A stretch of 64,000 nt of DNA from Agrypnia vestita (lineage: Eukaryota > Arthropoda > Insecta > Trichoptera > Phryganeidae): NCBI GenBank assembly GCA_016648135.1, contig JADDOH010009990.1, forward strand, positions 62,001 through 126,000. Direction: 5' to 3'. The notes below the pieces were generated by a model that was given only the letters and a program-made list of their open reading frames with translations, was not told the DNA's origin and did no database searches. Both the position numbers and the translations under genes were made by a program. The number at the start of each line of letters is the position of its first letter. Position 1 is the first letter of the stretch. Positions 42,725 to 53,950 of the stretch are shown here, piece by piece.

Positions 42725-43329
42725 TTTCACGTGTCGTGGCTAGAGAGGAATGAATGAAAACACTGGAAATGAATTAGCGATTTGTTAATTAATTAATGGT
42801 CAATTATTTATTCAATGTACAAAGTCACTTAATTAAACTTAACGTTTTGCTGTGTGTCTCTAGTAAATGAACACTTTATTATCGCTGGGTAACACGTATT
42901 TAACACTTGCTAAAATATTCCGTTCTATGTTTTCTCTCGTAGAATTTATCGCATTTATTTATTTCGCCAATTAGGTACTTCGCTCGATTATTCGGCGTCG
43001 TCACTGGGCACTCAGCGTCGTGTTGCGGCTCGCGCGTTCTTCGCACCGATTTCGCACTGAATGAACTATCAAACACGACAATTACGCGGCGGCCTAGATC
43101 CGCGCTATTTATGATGCAAATACTGATATTTTTATATAGAATGTATAGAAGAAGGTTCTAGATGCTTCTCGGTTGTACCAGGCATTTCTAGACGTAAGTA
43201 GACGTTTCCCAAAGGTTGTAGATCACCCTAGATTGTTATAAGCCGTCCTCGATCCTTCGATAATGTTGTTCCAAGTGACATTACCGGGGGTTCGGACAAT
43301 GCGTAAATTATTTTTAGCATCTCGATACA
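42725..43329 (-). mobile_element. Solo LTR (605 bp, ATAT TSD)
   Basis: ATAT at 42,721-42,724 and 43,330-43,333. The left end is mutated (TTTCACGTGTCGTGGC), the right end is CTCGATACA. In minus sense a TATA-like TATATAAAAA lies near 43,130-43,139 and a strong heat-shock-like array about 15-20 bp upstream of it. Nearest relative: 31,971. Confidence 0.75.
43151..43168. promoter_or_regulatory. Heat-shock-element-like array in the LTR
   Basis: GAAGGTTCTAGATGCTTC fits GAAnnTTCnnGAAnnTTC with one mismatch in the third unit. A further TTCTAGA lies near 43,188. Position just upstream of the minus-sense TATA suits a promoter element. Confidence 0.45.
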
Positions 43330-43893
43330 ATATTAATAAATTTAAGATAATTGTTTGCTTTGTAATATTATTGAAAAAAAAACATCTCACGAGTTCATAA
43401 ATTCTTCTTCATTTTTAAAACATCGCAGGTTTGTTAATTTATTAATTTGAAAAAATAATTTAGTTTGTGTTATTTTAAGAAGATATATCCGTATTTAAAA
43501 TATATAGAACCTGAGGAATAAATTTTAATATGATATGTTTCCATACAAAAATGTAATAAAAAACGCAAGAGAAGATATGAGAAAAAAATGTGAATTTTGT
43601 TCACTTTGCCGGACGATCGCCTTGAGTAGTACTTGTAGAAAAAATGTACAGCCAAACGAGAATCTAATTTTATAATATTTTTGTAACCAATTGCTAAAAT
43701 CCCATTTATTAATTATCTGTCCGACAATTTCTCATTTGTTTATTATTTAAATTAATCTTGTAATCCAAAGCCAACATTAAAAAAAGTGTCCTCGTTTTTT
43801 TAATTGCTTTAATAGTAAAACAAATCCAAATCTGACATAAAAAAGACATTATGCTCACTCTACATCAGCGGTCTACCTCGAGATGCTAATTCT
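43330..43893. other. AT-rich spacer
   Basis: Nothing recognised. Confidence 0.45.
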
Positions 43894-44058
43894 TAATTAA
43901 GAAAGACAATCGAATTAGTATGTGTAAGCCGTACGTACGACGCACATTGTTTTATTTGTGTTGATGTTTGCAGGTATAAAAACACGACGAACACAACGAA
44001 ACAATGTGCCTCGTACGCACAGCTTACATATACTAATTCGATTATCTTTCTTAAATGA
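43894..44058. repeat. Inverted repeat, about 68-bp arms
   Basis: Left arm TTAATTAAGAAAGACAATCG, AATTAGTATGTGTAAGCCGT, ACGTACGACGCACATTGTTT; the right arm (43,990-44,058) is its complement with roughly 10% mismatches and a 25-base loop. The neighbouring text (44,095-44,215) recurs at 33,950-34,160, where this hairpin is absent. Confidence 0.75.
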
Positions 44059-44591
44059 AAAGAGGCATAACTATTGTCAAGTGTTTTGTTGCATCAATGT
44101 CTAGCGTAAAGCGGACATATATCTTTTCTCGAAAAAATATCGCTCATTCATACATTCTCATATATCTATACAGTACATTCTTGGACTGCCATGAGTAAGA
44201 AATTGACTTGTGTACATTTTTTACTACATTACGGTGGTGATTAAATGATTATCAATGCAGAATGATTAATTTTGCAAAATGTTTTTTCAGTAGACTTTAC
44301 GTGCGTCACGTCTGTGGCGTAGATTACCATATTAAATATTACGTTAATCTATATTTAGAAACATTTTTCATCGCAATCAACCGATAAGAGTGAACAACCA
44401 CACTCCTATAATCCATGTTCATCTCTGTACTAATTGGCTTGTTGCAATTGTGGCTTTTGTGTCAACTTAACTGTAAGCTCATAAGCCCTGGCATATAGCA
44501 GTCAAATTATAACGGTGTACACAAGATTAAATAATTTTCTGATACGTGCAACGAAGTTAAAATTATTATTAATTTTCCAATTTAAATATAA
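44059..44591. other. Spacer with an unnamed repeat
   Basis: 44,095-44,215 is related to 33,950-34,160. Nothing else recognised. Confidence 0.35.
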
Positions 44592-45415
44592 ACAGGTATC
44601 ATTATCAGTGGCGAAAATCTATGTAAACTATGTCATGTGAAGGACTACAGATGTATATACTAGCAAAGACCATTCGAATATATAAACGAATCTAATTTGG
44701 AGCATATACAGAGTGTAACAGAGCTAGTCCACAATAGTTTACAGGTGGATTCCCGCCTCGATTATGAGTCGAAAATGTTCAAACAACCGTATCAATAGTT
44801 ATGGAGCTCTGCAATATTAAAGTTTGCTTTTTTTCAAGATATCTGACTTATTTTTTACAAAACGTTGAAATATCATTACAGTGACTTATATCGATTACAA
44901 AAAATTCATTCGTTTAAAATAAATGTTAAATAAAACAATAAAAACGCTGTAAAAATTCCAATTGGAAAACGTTCCAAACATTTGAAAGTTTTTTATCATT
45001 TCGCTTCACTTGTATTAAATGGAATGAGTTTTTCATATTAGATATAAGTTTCTGTAATGATAGTATACGTTTTGAAAGGTCAGAAATATTGAAAAAAAAT
45101 TGCAAACTTTGATGTCGCATATCTCCTTAACTATCGATGTTAGGTCATGGTTACTTGAACATTTTCAACTCATAATCAAGATGGAATCCATCTGTATAGT
45201 ATTGTGGACTAGCTCTGTTACATCATGTATATAACTTTCAAAAAAATTATATTGTGTGGTTGTTCTTGTGGTGGTATTGGTGAACGTTATTGCGTGGAGT
45301 AATCACTTAAGCTAAGGTCGTAAAACCTGAGCCACTCTTTAAAGACTTCCATACTCGTTTCCTAAATAAATATGTAGTTTCGTCTCTGTGGGACTTCTGT
45401 AATTTATTTTAATTA
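44592..45415. mobile_element. FB-B foldback copy interrupted by FB-A
   Basis: 44,592-44,706 matches the loop of the 38.4-kb copy (TATCATTA.CAGT.GCGAAA.TCTATG, ACAGATGT, GCA.AG.CCA). After the insert, 45,242-45,415 continues with its right arm (GGTGAACGTTATTGCGTGGA, ATCACTTAAGC, AAAGACTTCCAT, TTTCGTCTCTGTG). The left arm is absent or highly worn. Confidence 0.7.
44707..45239. mobile_element. Foldback element, family FB-A, copy 1 (533 bp, TA TSD)
   Basis: TIRs start TACAGAGTGTAACAGAGCTA / TACATGATGTAACAGAGCTA and continue with GTCCACAATA, GATTATGAGTCGAAAATGTT, CAA... for over 200 bp, meeting near a CCAATTGG centre. TA flanks both sides (44,705-44,706 and 45,240-45,241), the target of Tc1/mariner-type transposition. 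It sits inside an FB-B copy, so it is younger than that element. No transposase. Confidence 0.8.
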
Positions 45416-46799
45416 AAATTATCTCCTTAATTAAGCCAACACCATGGCCATTACCACAATTTTTTATGTATTTAATTTAATTTAAAATTGTTCTCTAAAA
45501 TAACATCCCTTAGATGGAAGGAAACAGAGATAAAGTTCCTTGTCACACAGAAACAAATACTGTGAATACATATAGCCGGGGTCACATAAAGAAACGTCCA
45601 AACCAAATTTTACTGTCAGGAAATAAAAAATATTTCAAAAACGAAATTAAAGAAATTAGTTAACTAATTTCAAAAGTTTACATCTCTCGTAAATTGTAAA
45701 AAATACTGTGAAAGCAGGAAAATGGATTAATCCCCCTTTGGTAAACTTGACGTCTTTTGATTGCTGGCAATCTAACTTGGTATCAAGGTTTGCTCTTTTA
45801 TTTTTTCTGTTTCTGTTCGGTTAATTTGCGTGGGTTTCTATTTACAAACCGAACGCAAGCTTACAATGTTGTGGGTTCTAAATTTTTTATAGACGTATTG
45901 CTTGATTTATGGCAATAGATTTCTAAAAATATTTTTTTTATAGTTTTCAATAACATTATGCGATTTGATTTCAAAGTTCCACGAGAAGTTAATATTTATG
46001 TTAAGGCAATGCGAACGAAATTCACAATTTTTTCATGCAGTTAGTATCACATTTTTGTATCAAATTAAAATTAAATCATTTAGTTCCATATACTTAAAAT
46101 ACAATGTTTCTAAATAATAAAATAATATGTTTCTAAAACGACCTAAATTAAATTATTTCATCAATTAATAAATTACCAAACTAATTTGTTGGCTGACGTT
46201 TGAGAAATTAAGAAAGTTGCTCCACACATGGACTTACGATATATTTTTTTTCAATGATGTTACACAGTAAATCTTAATTAATCTTTATTTATTAACTATA
46301 GATTATTTTCAAATACTACTACAATATTACATAAATGTTCTATGTTTGCGCAGAGGTCTAAAAAGTTTAAAAAAAAGTAAAAAAGTATGCATAATTTGTC
46401 TTAAATATGTCAAAAAGTATAAAAATATGTAAATACAAAACAGGTAATTGATAAGACGGATATACATTTTATTTTGAAAACTAAATTTTTTCGTGCTACA
46501 GACAATATCGTTTTTTTAACATTGTATAATAAAAATGTACGTGATGTTAACAAAAGTTATGTCCATTTTTTCCAAATGAAAAGGACTAGAAGACAGAATA
46601 AAAAAAATGACTCAATAATGTATTTTCATTTACCACTTCTTGCCGAAGTTTTAAAGTTTTTAAATGCCTCTACAGTTAAAACCATCCGATCTTGACTCGA
46701 GGAATTCGTCCTTCGAACGGAAGGTTTTGAATGTGCTCACTTTTGTTTACTTCAATATGTAATTTTGTATCTTAATACACCAATACACCAACAAGACAT
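45416..46799. other. AT-rich spacer
   Basis: 45,440-45,515 (GCCATTACCACAATTTTTTA) recurs at 31,560, probably belonging to FB-B surroundings. The frame 46,474-46,695 is AT-rich without recognisable motif. Confidence 0.4.
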
Positions 46800-47175
46800 T
46801 AAGCCAAGAATCAATTCCAATAAAGTAGAGGCTTTTGAGATGTGGCGCTGTAGACTCGTACTGACTCATACTGTAGACTTATTCCTGGCTATAAAAGGCC
46901 AAGAAGAGCAGCGATCATTATTAAGATAGAAAGAATGAGAATGAGCTTGAGTATCTTGTACAAATAATGAGGGACCAAAGTAAACTCTAAACCAACTCAT
47001 CATCCACGCCGCATCTCATGGCTGCGTATCTCGAGGGGCTGGCAGCAGCGTAACTCGAGTTGTTCCATGCGGTGGTGAAAAGAGTCAGACTTCCAATGAT
47101 AGGAGATGGCAGTATAAGAAGAAACTCACCGATAACACGCATGCACCTCCTCGGGAATAAGATTTGAAGACTCGT
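46800..47175 (+). pseudogene. Possible LINE C-terminal fragment
   Basis: Plus frames give INSNKVEAFEMWRCR and later RKNENELEYLVQIMR, resembling the IEAFEMW.YRR and K...E.I..IK.R...YLGH.MR blocks of LINE ends. Many stops. The GC-rich continuation to 47,170 has no clear reading. Confidence 0.4.
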
Positions 47176-47984
47176 TGATATTTTTCGTTATATATGAGAT
47201 GACATTACAAGAAGAATATGTATAAATGTTTATATAGAAAACCAAGAAATAGAATCCTTGAAACCATAGGGGTATAAGGACCCCTTTGTGTACTGCGAAA
47301 TATAAAATTGCTTTCTATTTTGAAGGCCTGTAATTAAATTAAATAATAAATATATAATAAATTAAATAGTAAAAACACAGTATCTTGTACATAATACACG
47401 ACTATGTTATACATTTTTATTTCAGTTATCTCTTTTCCCTTCAAATTTACTTTCAAATTATTCTATATTATACGGGAACTACAAAGGAACTTAAAAAAGA
47501 GAACAAAATCTCTAATCTACGGTAATCTCCAAAAAACGATGATTTTATTTGAAAACTTTTACAAACTCTCGCGTCTCTTTACGTTGTGCCATTCGTTTTT
47601 ATTGATAGTCCTCGTAAATCCTTGCATGTACACGTACCAGTACAATCCCAATATTTTGGGTGGATGTGGAACGTGACACATTCCTTACATCACATCTTAT
47701 GAGCCGGTTCTATAAACTTTTGACATTACCATTGGATCATCCTGGCTCGATTGTTTAAGAAATGGGAGATTTGGATGGTCTAAGAATGAATTGAACTCCA
47801 CCGCGTAAAGTTCTTGAAATAATACTCGTATTAAAGATAAGTATATATAGCAATAGTTTAAATATGTAAAATGATTGTTCGAAATTTTCATGTATAACTT
47901 TGTAAATCGCTATTTTAAATATTAAAAAATAAAAACACTCTTTACTTTTACTATTTGTTATTTATAGCAATTAGAATATTTTCA
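47176..47984. other. AT-rich spacer
   Basis: The 90-codon frame at 47,404 shows no recognised motif and is likely chance. Confidence 0.45.
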
Positions 47985-48165
47985 ATACTGTCGCGTTATT
48001 TTCAGTAATATTATTAATACTTAAGAATGACGTGATGAGTGGGGGAGGGTAATATTAGAGTTTGGTGGATGTAGGGGCATGGTCACTAAGCGTAGAAGAG
48101 AGGATATAATAGGTGTATAAATATTAATTACATTTTTGTTACAATTAATTGAGTTAAACTTTTCT
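47985..48165 (-). repeat. C-rich repeat with degenerate hammerhead-like core, copy 4
   Basis: The plus strand carries GAGTGGGGGAGGGTAAT, GTAGGGGCATGGTCAC, GCGTAGAAGAG and TTAATTACATTTTTGTTACA, matching 21,800-21,995. On the minus strand the core is worn (CTGAAAATAACGCG...). Confidence 0.45.
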
Positions 48166-49077
48166 TAGATATCCAATTTTTCATTTTTTACAAATGTAAA
48201 TATATTAATTCTATGCTATCACGCATATGTTTTCGATATCCGAAATATCTTCTGGTATCAGATTTTAAAATTCTAAATCGTACTCAAAATCCCTATTGCT
48301 ATCCTCTTCCGATGAATCTTTGTGTTCATTGGGATATTTTACGAGGATTACAGGCGTATATCATTAATATTTAATAAATAGTTTTAAAAATTCTAAATTT
48401 TTAAATTCTAAACGCGTGATTCAACAAACTTGCAGTTTATTTTTCAATCTTTCAATGCTCAAAAACCATAACCTAAAAGTTTATCTTCTTTCCGTTTTTC
48501 ATTCACTGCCTATTTGTCTCCGTAAAGATAAAAATGGGGTAAGTTGTTTTATAAAATGCGTCATTCGAAATACATTAACAGTATCTACGAAGTAGGTACT
48601 CGACTGGATGGCTTCCCGATCTCCTTTAGTTATTCCCATTTCTTTCGGCACAGCAGCCACTTGGGGTTAATCATCCATAAATTTTCCCATTAGCCCGAGC
48701 GTCCGGTTTTTAATAACACTTAAATTCTTTCTCAAACTGCTATTTCTTTCTCTCGGAGAACTCATTGAAACGAAAAATCGTGCCGTACCTTGGAATAAAG
48801 AATAAAGTCACGTAAAGAATCATTATTCTATCATTATTTAATTTAACCTTCACCATGCCGTGATATGAAACACCAGTCATGTTTTTACTGAGGAATTAGT
48901 GCATTTTAACAGTCAAAAGTGATTTTACTTTCTTATATGACTTGAAAATGGTATTCATGGTACGTTTATCACTATTTTTATACACAATTATCCTCCGTTT
49001 TTTTTTATTGTACTGACATAATCGTAAATGTATTCCAGGTTGTAATTATTACTGTTTCCTTTTTATCAATCATTGTA
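48166..49077. other. Spacer, no recognised element
   Basis: 48,590-48,720 is GC-richer without a frame or a partner in the window. Confidence 0.4.
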
Positions 49078-49621
49078 ACAGGGTTATTTGTAAAACATTA
49101 ATAACCTCGCAGGACTATACTCCTGCCTTGATTATGAGTCGAAAATGTTCAAGCTATCATGACCTAATATCAATAGTTATGGAGATATGTGACATCAAAG
49201 TTTGCATTTTTTTCTCAATATTTCTGACTTATTTTTTTGTAAAACGTTGGACTATCATTACAGTAACTAATATCAATTACGAAAAATTCATTTGTTTCAA
49301 TATAAGTTAAATAAAATGATTAAAACCCTGAAAAAATTCCAATTGGAATGTTTTCCAATTGGAATTCGAAGGTTTTTATTTTTTTATTGGACTTGTATTA
49401 AAGGGAATGAATTTTTCATAATCGATATAAGTTACTGTAATGATAGTCCAACGTTTTACAAAAAGTAAGTCGGAAATATGAAGAAAAAAAATGCAATCTT
49501 TGATGTCGCATATCTCCTTAACTATTGATATTAGGTCATAATGGCTTGAATATTTTCGACTCATAATCAAGGCAGGAATATAGCCCTGCGAGGTTATTAA
49601 TGTTTTACAAATAAGCCTGTA
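49078..49621. mobile_element. Foldback element, family FB-A, copy 2 (544 bp)
   Basis: Arms of more than 230 bp: ACAGGGTTATTTGTAAAACA, TTAATAACCTCGCAGG, CTGCCTTGATTATGAGTCGA, AAATGTTCAAG... face their complement from the right end. The centre is a CCAATTGGAA double palindrome near 49,336-49,365. TA lies on both flanks. Two mirror-image 60-codon frames (49,128 plus, 49,376 minus) are simply the two arms read in each direction. Confidence 0.85.
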
Positions 49622-50639
49622 TATATTTATTAAATATCATATTTTTTTACAATTGTTCATTTCTCTTTTAAATATATTCAATTTTTATTATTATACTTCT
49701 TTTGTTTATTATTTTAAAACATGTTTTGTATTAGATACTCGTACCTATGTATAAAATTGTTGCACTTATATAATCTTATAATGCAATTTGTAAATGGTAA
49801 TTTTGGATTTACGAATTACATTTTTTCTTTTTAATATGTTGTTTAGAGCAAAAAACGATCACGGGTTTAATTTGCTTGGTAGACCTATCTCGCTGCATGA
49901 CTAGGGTAGGGGACACATAAAATTGTTGATAACCTTTGTGGGAACTCCGACCTCAGCGTACATTTTTCACCCATTACTTTCCAATATAAGAATTTACCCT
50001 TTACTCCGATATTTGTTATTAAGCCTTTGTGAATTCAACATCAAAGATCCCTTTTCACGGGTTCCTTGTAAAAAGTGTCTTGTAAGATAAATCGCACACA
50101 ATAGTCCGAGATCAGAGATTCGCGGACACTGACAAGATTTATTTCCTTTGTGAGTGTAAATGCGTTACTTATTAAATTATTTTCCTTTTACTTAATACTA
50201 GCAAGCAAAGGGCAGGTTTAGAATCACGGAAAACCATAAACGACATCTTCACTCTATACGAATAAGAAATACACATTCATTTTATTACAAAAATTTTATT
50301 ATATAATCAAGATTATATTTGAGTATCCAAAAAATGAAAAAAAAAATTAAATGCAGTCATTACTAATTTAAAATGTACTGCATTCTAGAATGTATATGTC
50401 GTGTATGTCTATCCCTTCCAAAATCATGTTTCCTTTAAATTTATAGGCTATGTTTCTTATAAAATCTCGAATTCAGTGTATTATAAATTAGTAATCCTCG
50501 ATGACTGGATACATTTTTTAATATTGCTGCATTTTTGGGCCTTTACATAAATATATGGAAGGTATTAAACATAATAATTTCATTTTCTGTCTGTCTGTCC
50601 CCGTAAATTCATATGATGTCTGTAATTTCGTTCGAATTC
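49622..50639. other. AT-rich spacer
   Basis: Nothing recognised; moderate GC at 49,860-50,140 without a frame. Confidence 0.45.
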
Positions 50640-50660
50640 ACGGCTGAAAAAACCAAATTA

Positions 50661-50755
50661 AACGGCCGGAGATAGGGCTTGAACCCTGGGCCAGCAAACC
50701 CGAACCGGCTGCTACGGTCGCCTCTCTGTGGACCGCCAAAAGGATATTATAAATA
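50661..50755 (-). mobile_element. tRNA-derived SINE of a second type
   Basis: The minus strand reads GGCGACCGTAGCAGCCGGTT as an A-box region and CCAGGGTTCAAGCCCTATC as B box (GGGTTCAAGCCC), then CCGGCCGTTTAATTTGG. The flanks hold GGTTACAGCTGGTTACA on the plus right side. Its head differs from the three-copy SINE and from the tRNA-Arg element. It may sit inside a Helitron-like or other carrier. Confidence 0.5.
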
Positions 50756-50874
50756 TTTAGTAGGGCTTAGCAAAGACCAGTGTTCAACCAAGGGTTACAG
50801 CTGGTTACAATAATAATCAATAACACAAGCTACAATAGACGTTAATAGTGTGTATGGACTACATATATATTATA
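50756..50874. other. Short spacer
   Basis: GGGTTACAGCTGGTTACA near 50,794 resembles the Helitron end phrase GGGTTACAGCTAG, but without a CTAG end. Confidence 0.3.
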
Positions 50875-51065
50875 TATTTCAATCAATATATTGTAGATGT
50901 CTCACAGAAACGAAATTATATTTTTATGGGAAAGTATGTATGGAAGTCTTTGGATGTTCATAATATAATATAATTTCGCCTCTGTGAGACATCTATAATA
51001 TATTGATTGATTAATGATGACCCTGTGACAAAAATCCAGTACTGTTCTGAAAAATTTGGACAAAC
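50875..51065. mobile_element. FB-B foldback, short internally deleted copy
   Basis: TATTGTAGATGTCTCACAGA and AACGAAATTATA face TATAATTTCGCCTCTGTGAG and ACATCTATAATA only about 60 bp apart, then TCCAGTACTGTTCT as at the 38.9-kb end. It is an FB-B copy that lost its middle. Confidence 0.7.
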
Positions 51066-51887
51066 TCAAAATATTCTGAATATACATTTCATCTGGAAAA
51101 AAATATATCTTTCCAAATTTAATAAACGTTTGGTCTTGATTAATTCATTTCGTACATCAAGATAGATGGGTGTTGAGACGAGCGAAAGATATTCTTTTGA
51201 TGTCTCCATGACACGAGATGACATCGCGTGCTGCATTCTATTTCTACAGGACGTCGAGAGTTATGAGAACCAAATTATCACGTGACACAACCAAATCCAA
51301 TTAAAGTTAATTAGCCATTCAGAATGAAGAAGTGGTTGATCTGGCTGGATGGAGCCCAGCCTTGATCAAAGGTAATATTCAATCTCACAAACTAAACTCA
51401 TAATTGTCTATTCGATATATTACACATTTTCACGATATTCTTAAAACCTTTACTTAATCATAATAATAATAATAGTTTTTTATTCATATCTTATTTGAAT
51501 ATTGTGTTACACTTCAACTGCCTAACTAGGGATTACCTGTTTGAAGGCAGTTGACTATTTACATAGCAAAAAGAGTTTTAAAATATAATTTTGTATACAT
51601 TACAATAAATTTTTAAATGAACGAATGTATAATAAATTTAAATTTGATAAGATAATTACGAACAGAAATACAGAATCATATAATCACATTTATTTAATCG
51701 TATAAAAGATAATATTTAATTTTTACATCTGCGGCGTATAGATGTAAAATCGCCGTATTTATTGTCCCGCTTTTATTAACAAAAAAAAAATTAGAAAATA
51801 TTAATTTGGAATATATTCAGTGGTCCGTCAGTTAAATTTCTCAAGAAAACCACATTAATCGCATTACAGAATTTTGTAGCATTTATA
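51066..51887. other. Spacer, no recognised element
   Basis: 51,150-51,360 is more balanced in composition but has no frame I can place. The rest is AT-rich. Confidence 0.4.
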
Positions 51888-52155
51888 TACAGGGTGTAAT
51901 AATTAATTAAGATGAATTATAGAATTTGAGATTTCTCAAATGTTCAAGTAACATGTCCTAATATGGAGATAAGCGGCTTCAAAGTTTGCATTTTTTTCAT
52001 TATTTTTGTCTTATTTTCTGTATGTTGGACTTTCATATTTATACCAAATATTAAAAATTCATTCGCTTTTATGCAAGTGATTTGATGCAAAATTTCTGCA
52101 ATTATTTTGGAGGCGCCTATTGATATCGGTAGGTGCCAGTGATCTACCATCTTTG
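51888..52155. mobile_element. FB-A foldback, single-arm fragment
   Basis: Begins TACAGGGTGTAATAATTAAT after TA, then AATGTTCAAGTAACATGTCC, TAATATGGAGATAAG, AAAGTTTGCATTTTTTTC, corresponding to the left arm of FB-A. The right arm is missing. Confidence 0.55.
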
Positions 52156-52204
52156 CTACTGCTCTAGTAGATTATGGTATGTATTTCTCAAGCAAATGCT
52201 GATT

Positions 52205-52750
52205 TTAATGCATTAATTTGAAAGTGCCAAGACGATTAGGAATGAGCTGGGCTGCTTTTGGCAAACTCAAACATATCTTCGAGAACAAAGAGATCCCAAT
52301 TAGCCTAAAAAGAAAAGCCTTTGAATCATGCATACTGCCAGTGATGACGTATGGATTGGAGACTATGGCCCTTACAAAGAAAAGTGTAGAAAAGCTCAAA
52401 TGCACGCAACGATCCATGGAGAGATCCATGCTTGGAGTAAGCCTAAGAGAATTAGAAACGACGAAATTAGGCGCAGAACTAGAGTAGAGGATATCATGGA
52501 TCGTGTAGCGAAGCTAAAATGGCAATGGGCAGGACACGTTGCAAGACAAGATGCTACAAGATGGCCTCCCAGAGTTCTGAAATGGAGACCTTGGGAAAAT
52601 AAAAGAGGCATCGGAAGACCTCAAAAGAGATGGGCAGATGAGATTGTCGCTGTGGGGGGAAAGAAATGGCTACTATTAGCCAACAACAGGGAAGAATGGA
52701 AAAATAAGGAGGAGGCCTATATCCAGCAGTGGAAAGACGAAGATTTATAA
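52205..52750 (+). pseudogene. LINE ORF2 C-terminus (family L1c), best copy
   Basis: Frame 1 (52,218-52,480) reads RLGMSWAAFGKLKHIFENKE, CILPVMTYGLETMALTKKSV, QRSMERSMLGVSLRELE. Frame 2 (to 52,750) reads IRRRTRVEDIMDRVAKLKWQ, WAGHVARQD, GRPQKRWADEIVAVGGKKW, EAYIQQWKDEDL, stop. The order is the complete post-RT domain of a widespread RTE/R4-like insect LINE. One frameshift near 52,460 separates the frames, otherwise it is well kept and fairly young. The reverse transcriptase is absent by 5' truncation near 52,200. Confidence 0.8.
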
Positions 52751-52934
52751 GTCATTATTTTTTCAGTACTAACACCTGTCACGCGGAAAACCGGGGTTCG
52801 GATCTCGATTGACATTTTATATTGATGTATTGATATTTTTGAACCAGAAAAGCATATTCTATGAAGGGATGGTGTGGTTTAACACTGTACTTAAGGACTA
52901 TATTAGTTTTGATTTTTTTTGCATCTATTGTTTT

Positions 52935-53100
52935 CATCTAAGCTCGCCTAGTGATCTGGTGGTCGGTGGTTCGAGTCGTGTTCCAGTACACCAGCAAGTT
53001 AGTCCTATTTCCACAGCACAAGCGTGTTTAGCTTAGTTTGAAAATAGTAAGAATATTGATGCGACCTGTATTCCAGGTTGGTATATCTATTTAAAAAAAG
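52935..53100 (+). mobile_element. tRNA-derived SINE, copy 3
   Basis: Head GCTCGCCTAGTGATCTGGTG, B box GTGGTTCGAGTCG, then CAGCAAGTTAGTCCTATTTC, AGCACAAGCG, TTAGCTTAGTTTGAAAATAG, TAAGAATATTGATGCGACCT, GTATTCCAGG and an A-rich end. The best-kept body of the three copies. Confidence 0.75.
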
Positions 53101-53550
53101 AAAATAGTGTTCTCTGAAATTACTTTTATATAATTTCAAAATCTTCTACCTACTGCCGATCCAAAAACGTGCACATAAGTAATGACCAAAGAAATGATAA
53201 AAATGATTTTTAAAAAAATCGCGCAAAACGCCTCTTGCAAAGAAATATATATTCATGCAGCGAATCACATTTCTTAATGCATCACTCCATATATCTTACA
53301 AACGGACATAACTGTCGCAATTTCATCACAAAAAGGTTCATAAAAAACAAATAAAAATCAACAAGTTCCCTCGACGCTATATCTTCCGTCCGCCATAAAA
53401 CTTTCTCTGATTCATCGTTCATCTGAAGGAGTCACGTAAAACAATATAACACCACATTTTTTCACAGATAGATACATATATGAGATGTTTTTTTTGTAGA
53501 AAGCCGATGTTTTTTTTCAAAAATTTTATAAAATAAATAAAAAATTATAC
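53101..53550. other. AT-rich spacer
   Basis: Nothing recognised. Confidence 0.45.
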
Positions 53551-53950
53551 TGATACGGGACGTGGCTGTTGAAAGCAAATTAAAACATTGAAAATTAATC
53601 ATCGATTTATTAATAATTTTAATAAATTTACAAAGTCAATGGATGCGAATTAAATTTAAGCGCTATTCTTAAATTCACACTACTCCGTAATTAATCACTC
53701 GTCTGTGAAATACTTACTATCGCTTGCTAGAATATATCGTTTAATTCTCGCACGTAAAAACATATTTGTCACGTAGACTAATCTCCGCGTTGGTAACACT
53801 GCGGTCGCCGCGGCTTTATTGCTGGTCAAGGCGCGTCGGTTAAATGTCAACACAATCATAAACTCTCTGCGGCACTGGTTTCGCCTTTTTTACGAAAAAA
53901 GTTGGCCTTTCGAACCCTCGGGACCATTAAACCAAGTGACTTTTTTTAAA
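53551..53950 (-). mobile_element. LTR-family copy, right end lost
   Basis: TGATACGGGACGTGGCTGTT, ACAAAGTCAATGGATGCGAA, TTAAATTCACACTACTCCGT, ATCACTCGTCTGTGAA, CTCTGCGGCACTGGTTTCGC. It fades near 53,935-53,950 without CTCGTTACA. No TSD. Confidence 0.6.

Noticed and set aside
49128..49570. Two similar 60-codon proteins on opposite strands
   Set aside because: They are the two arms of the FB-A palindrome read in each direction.
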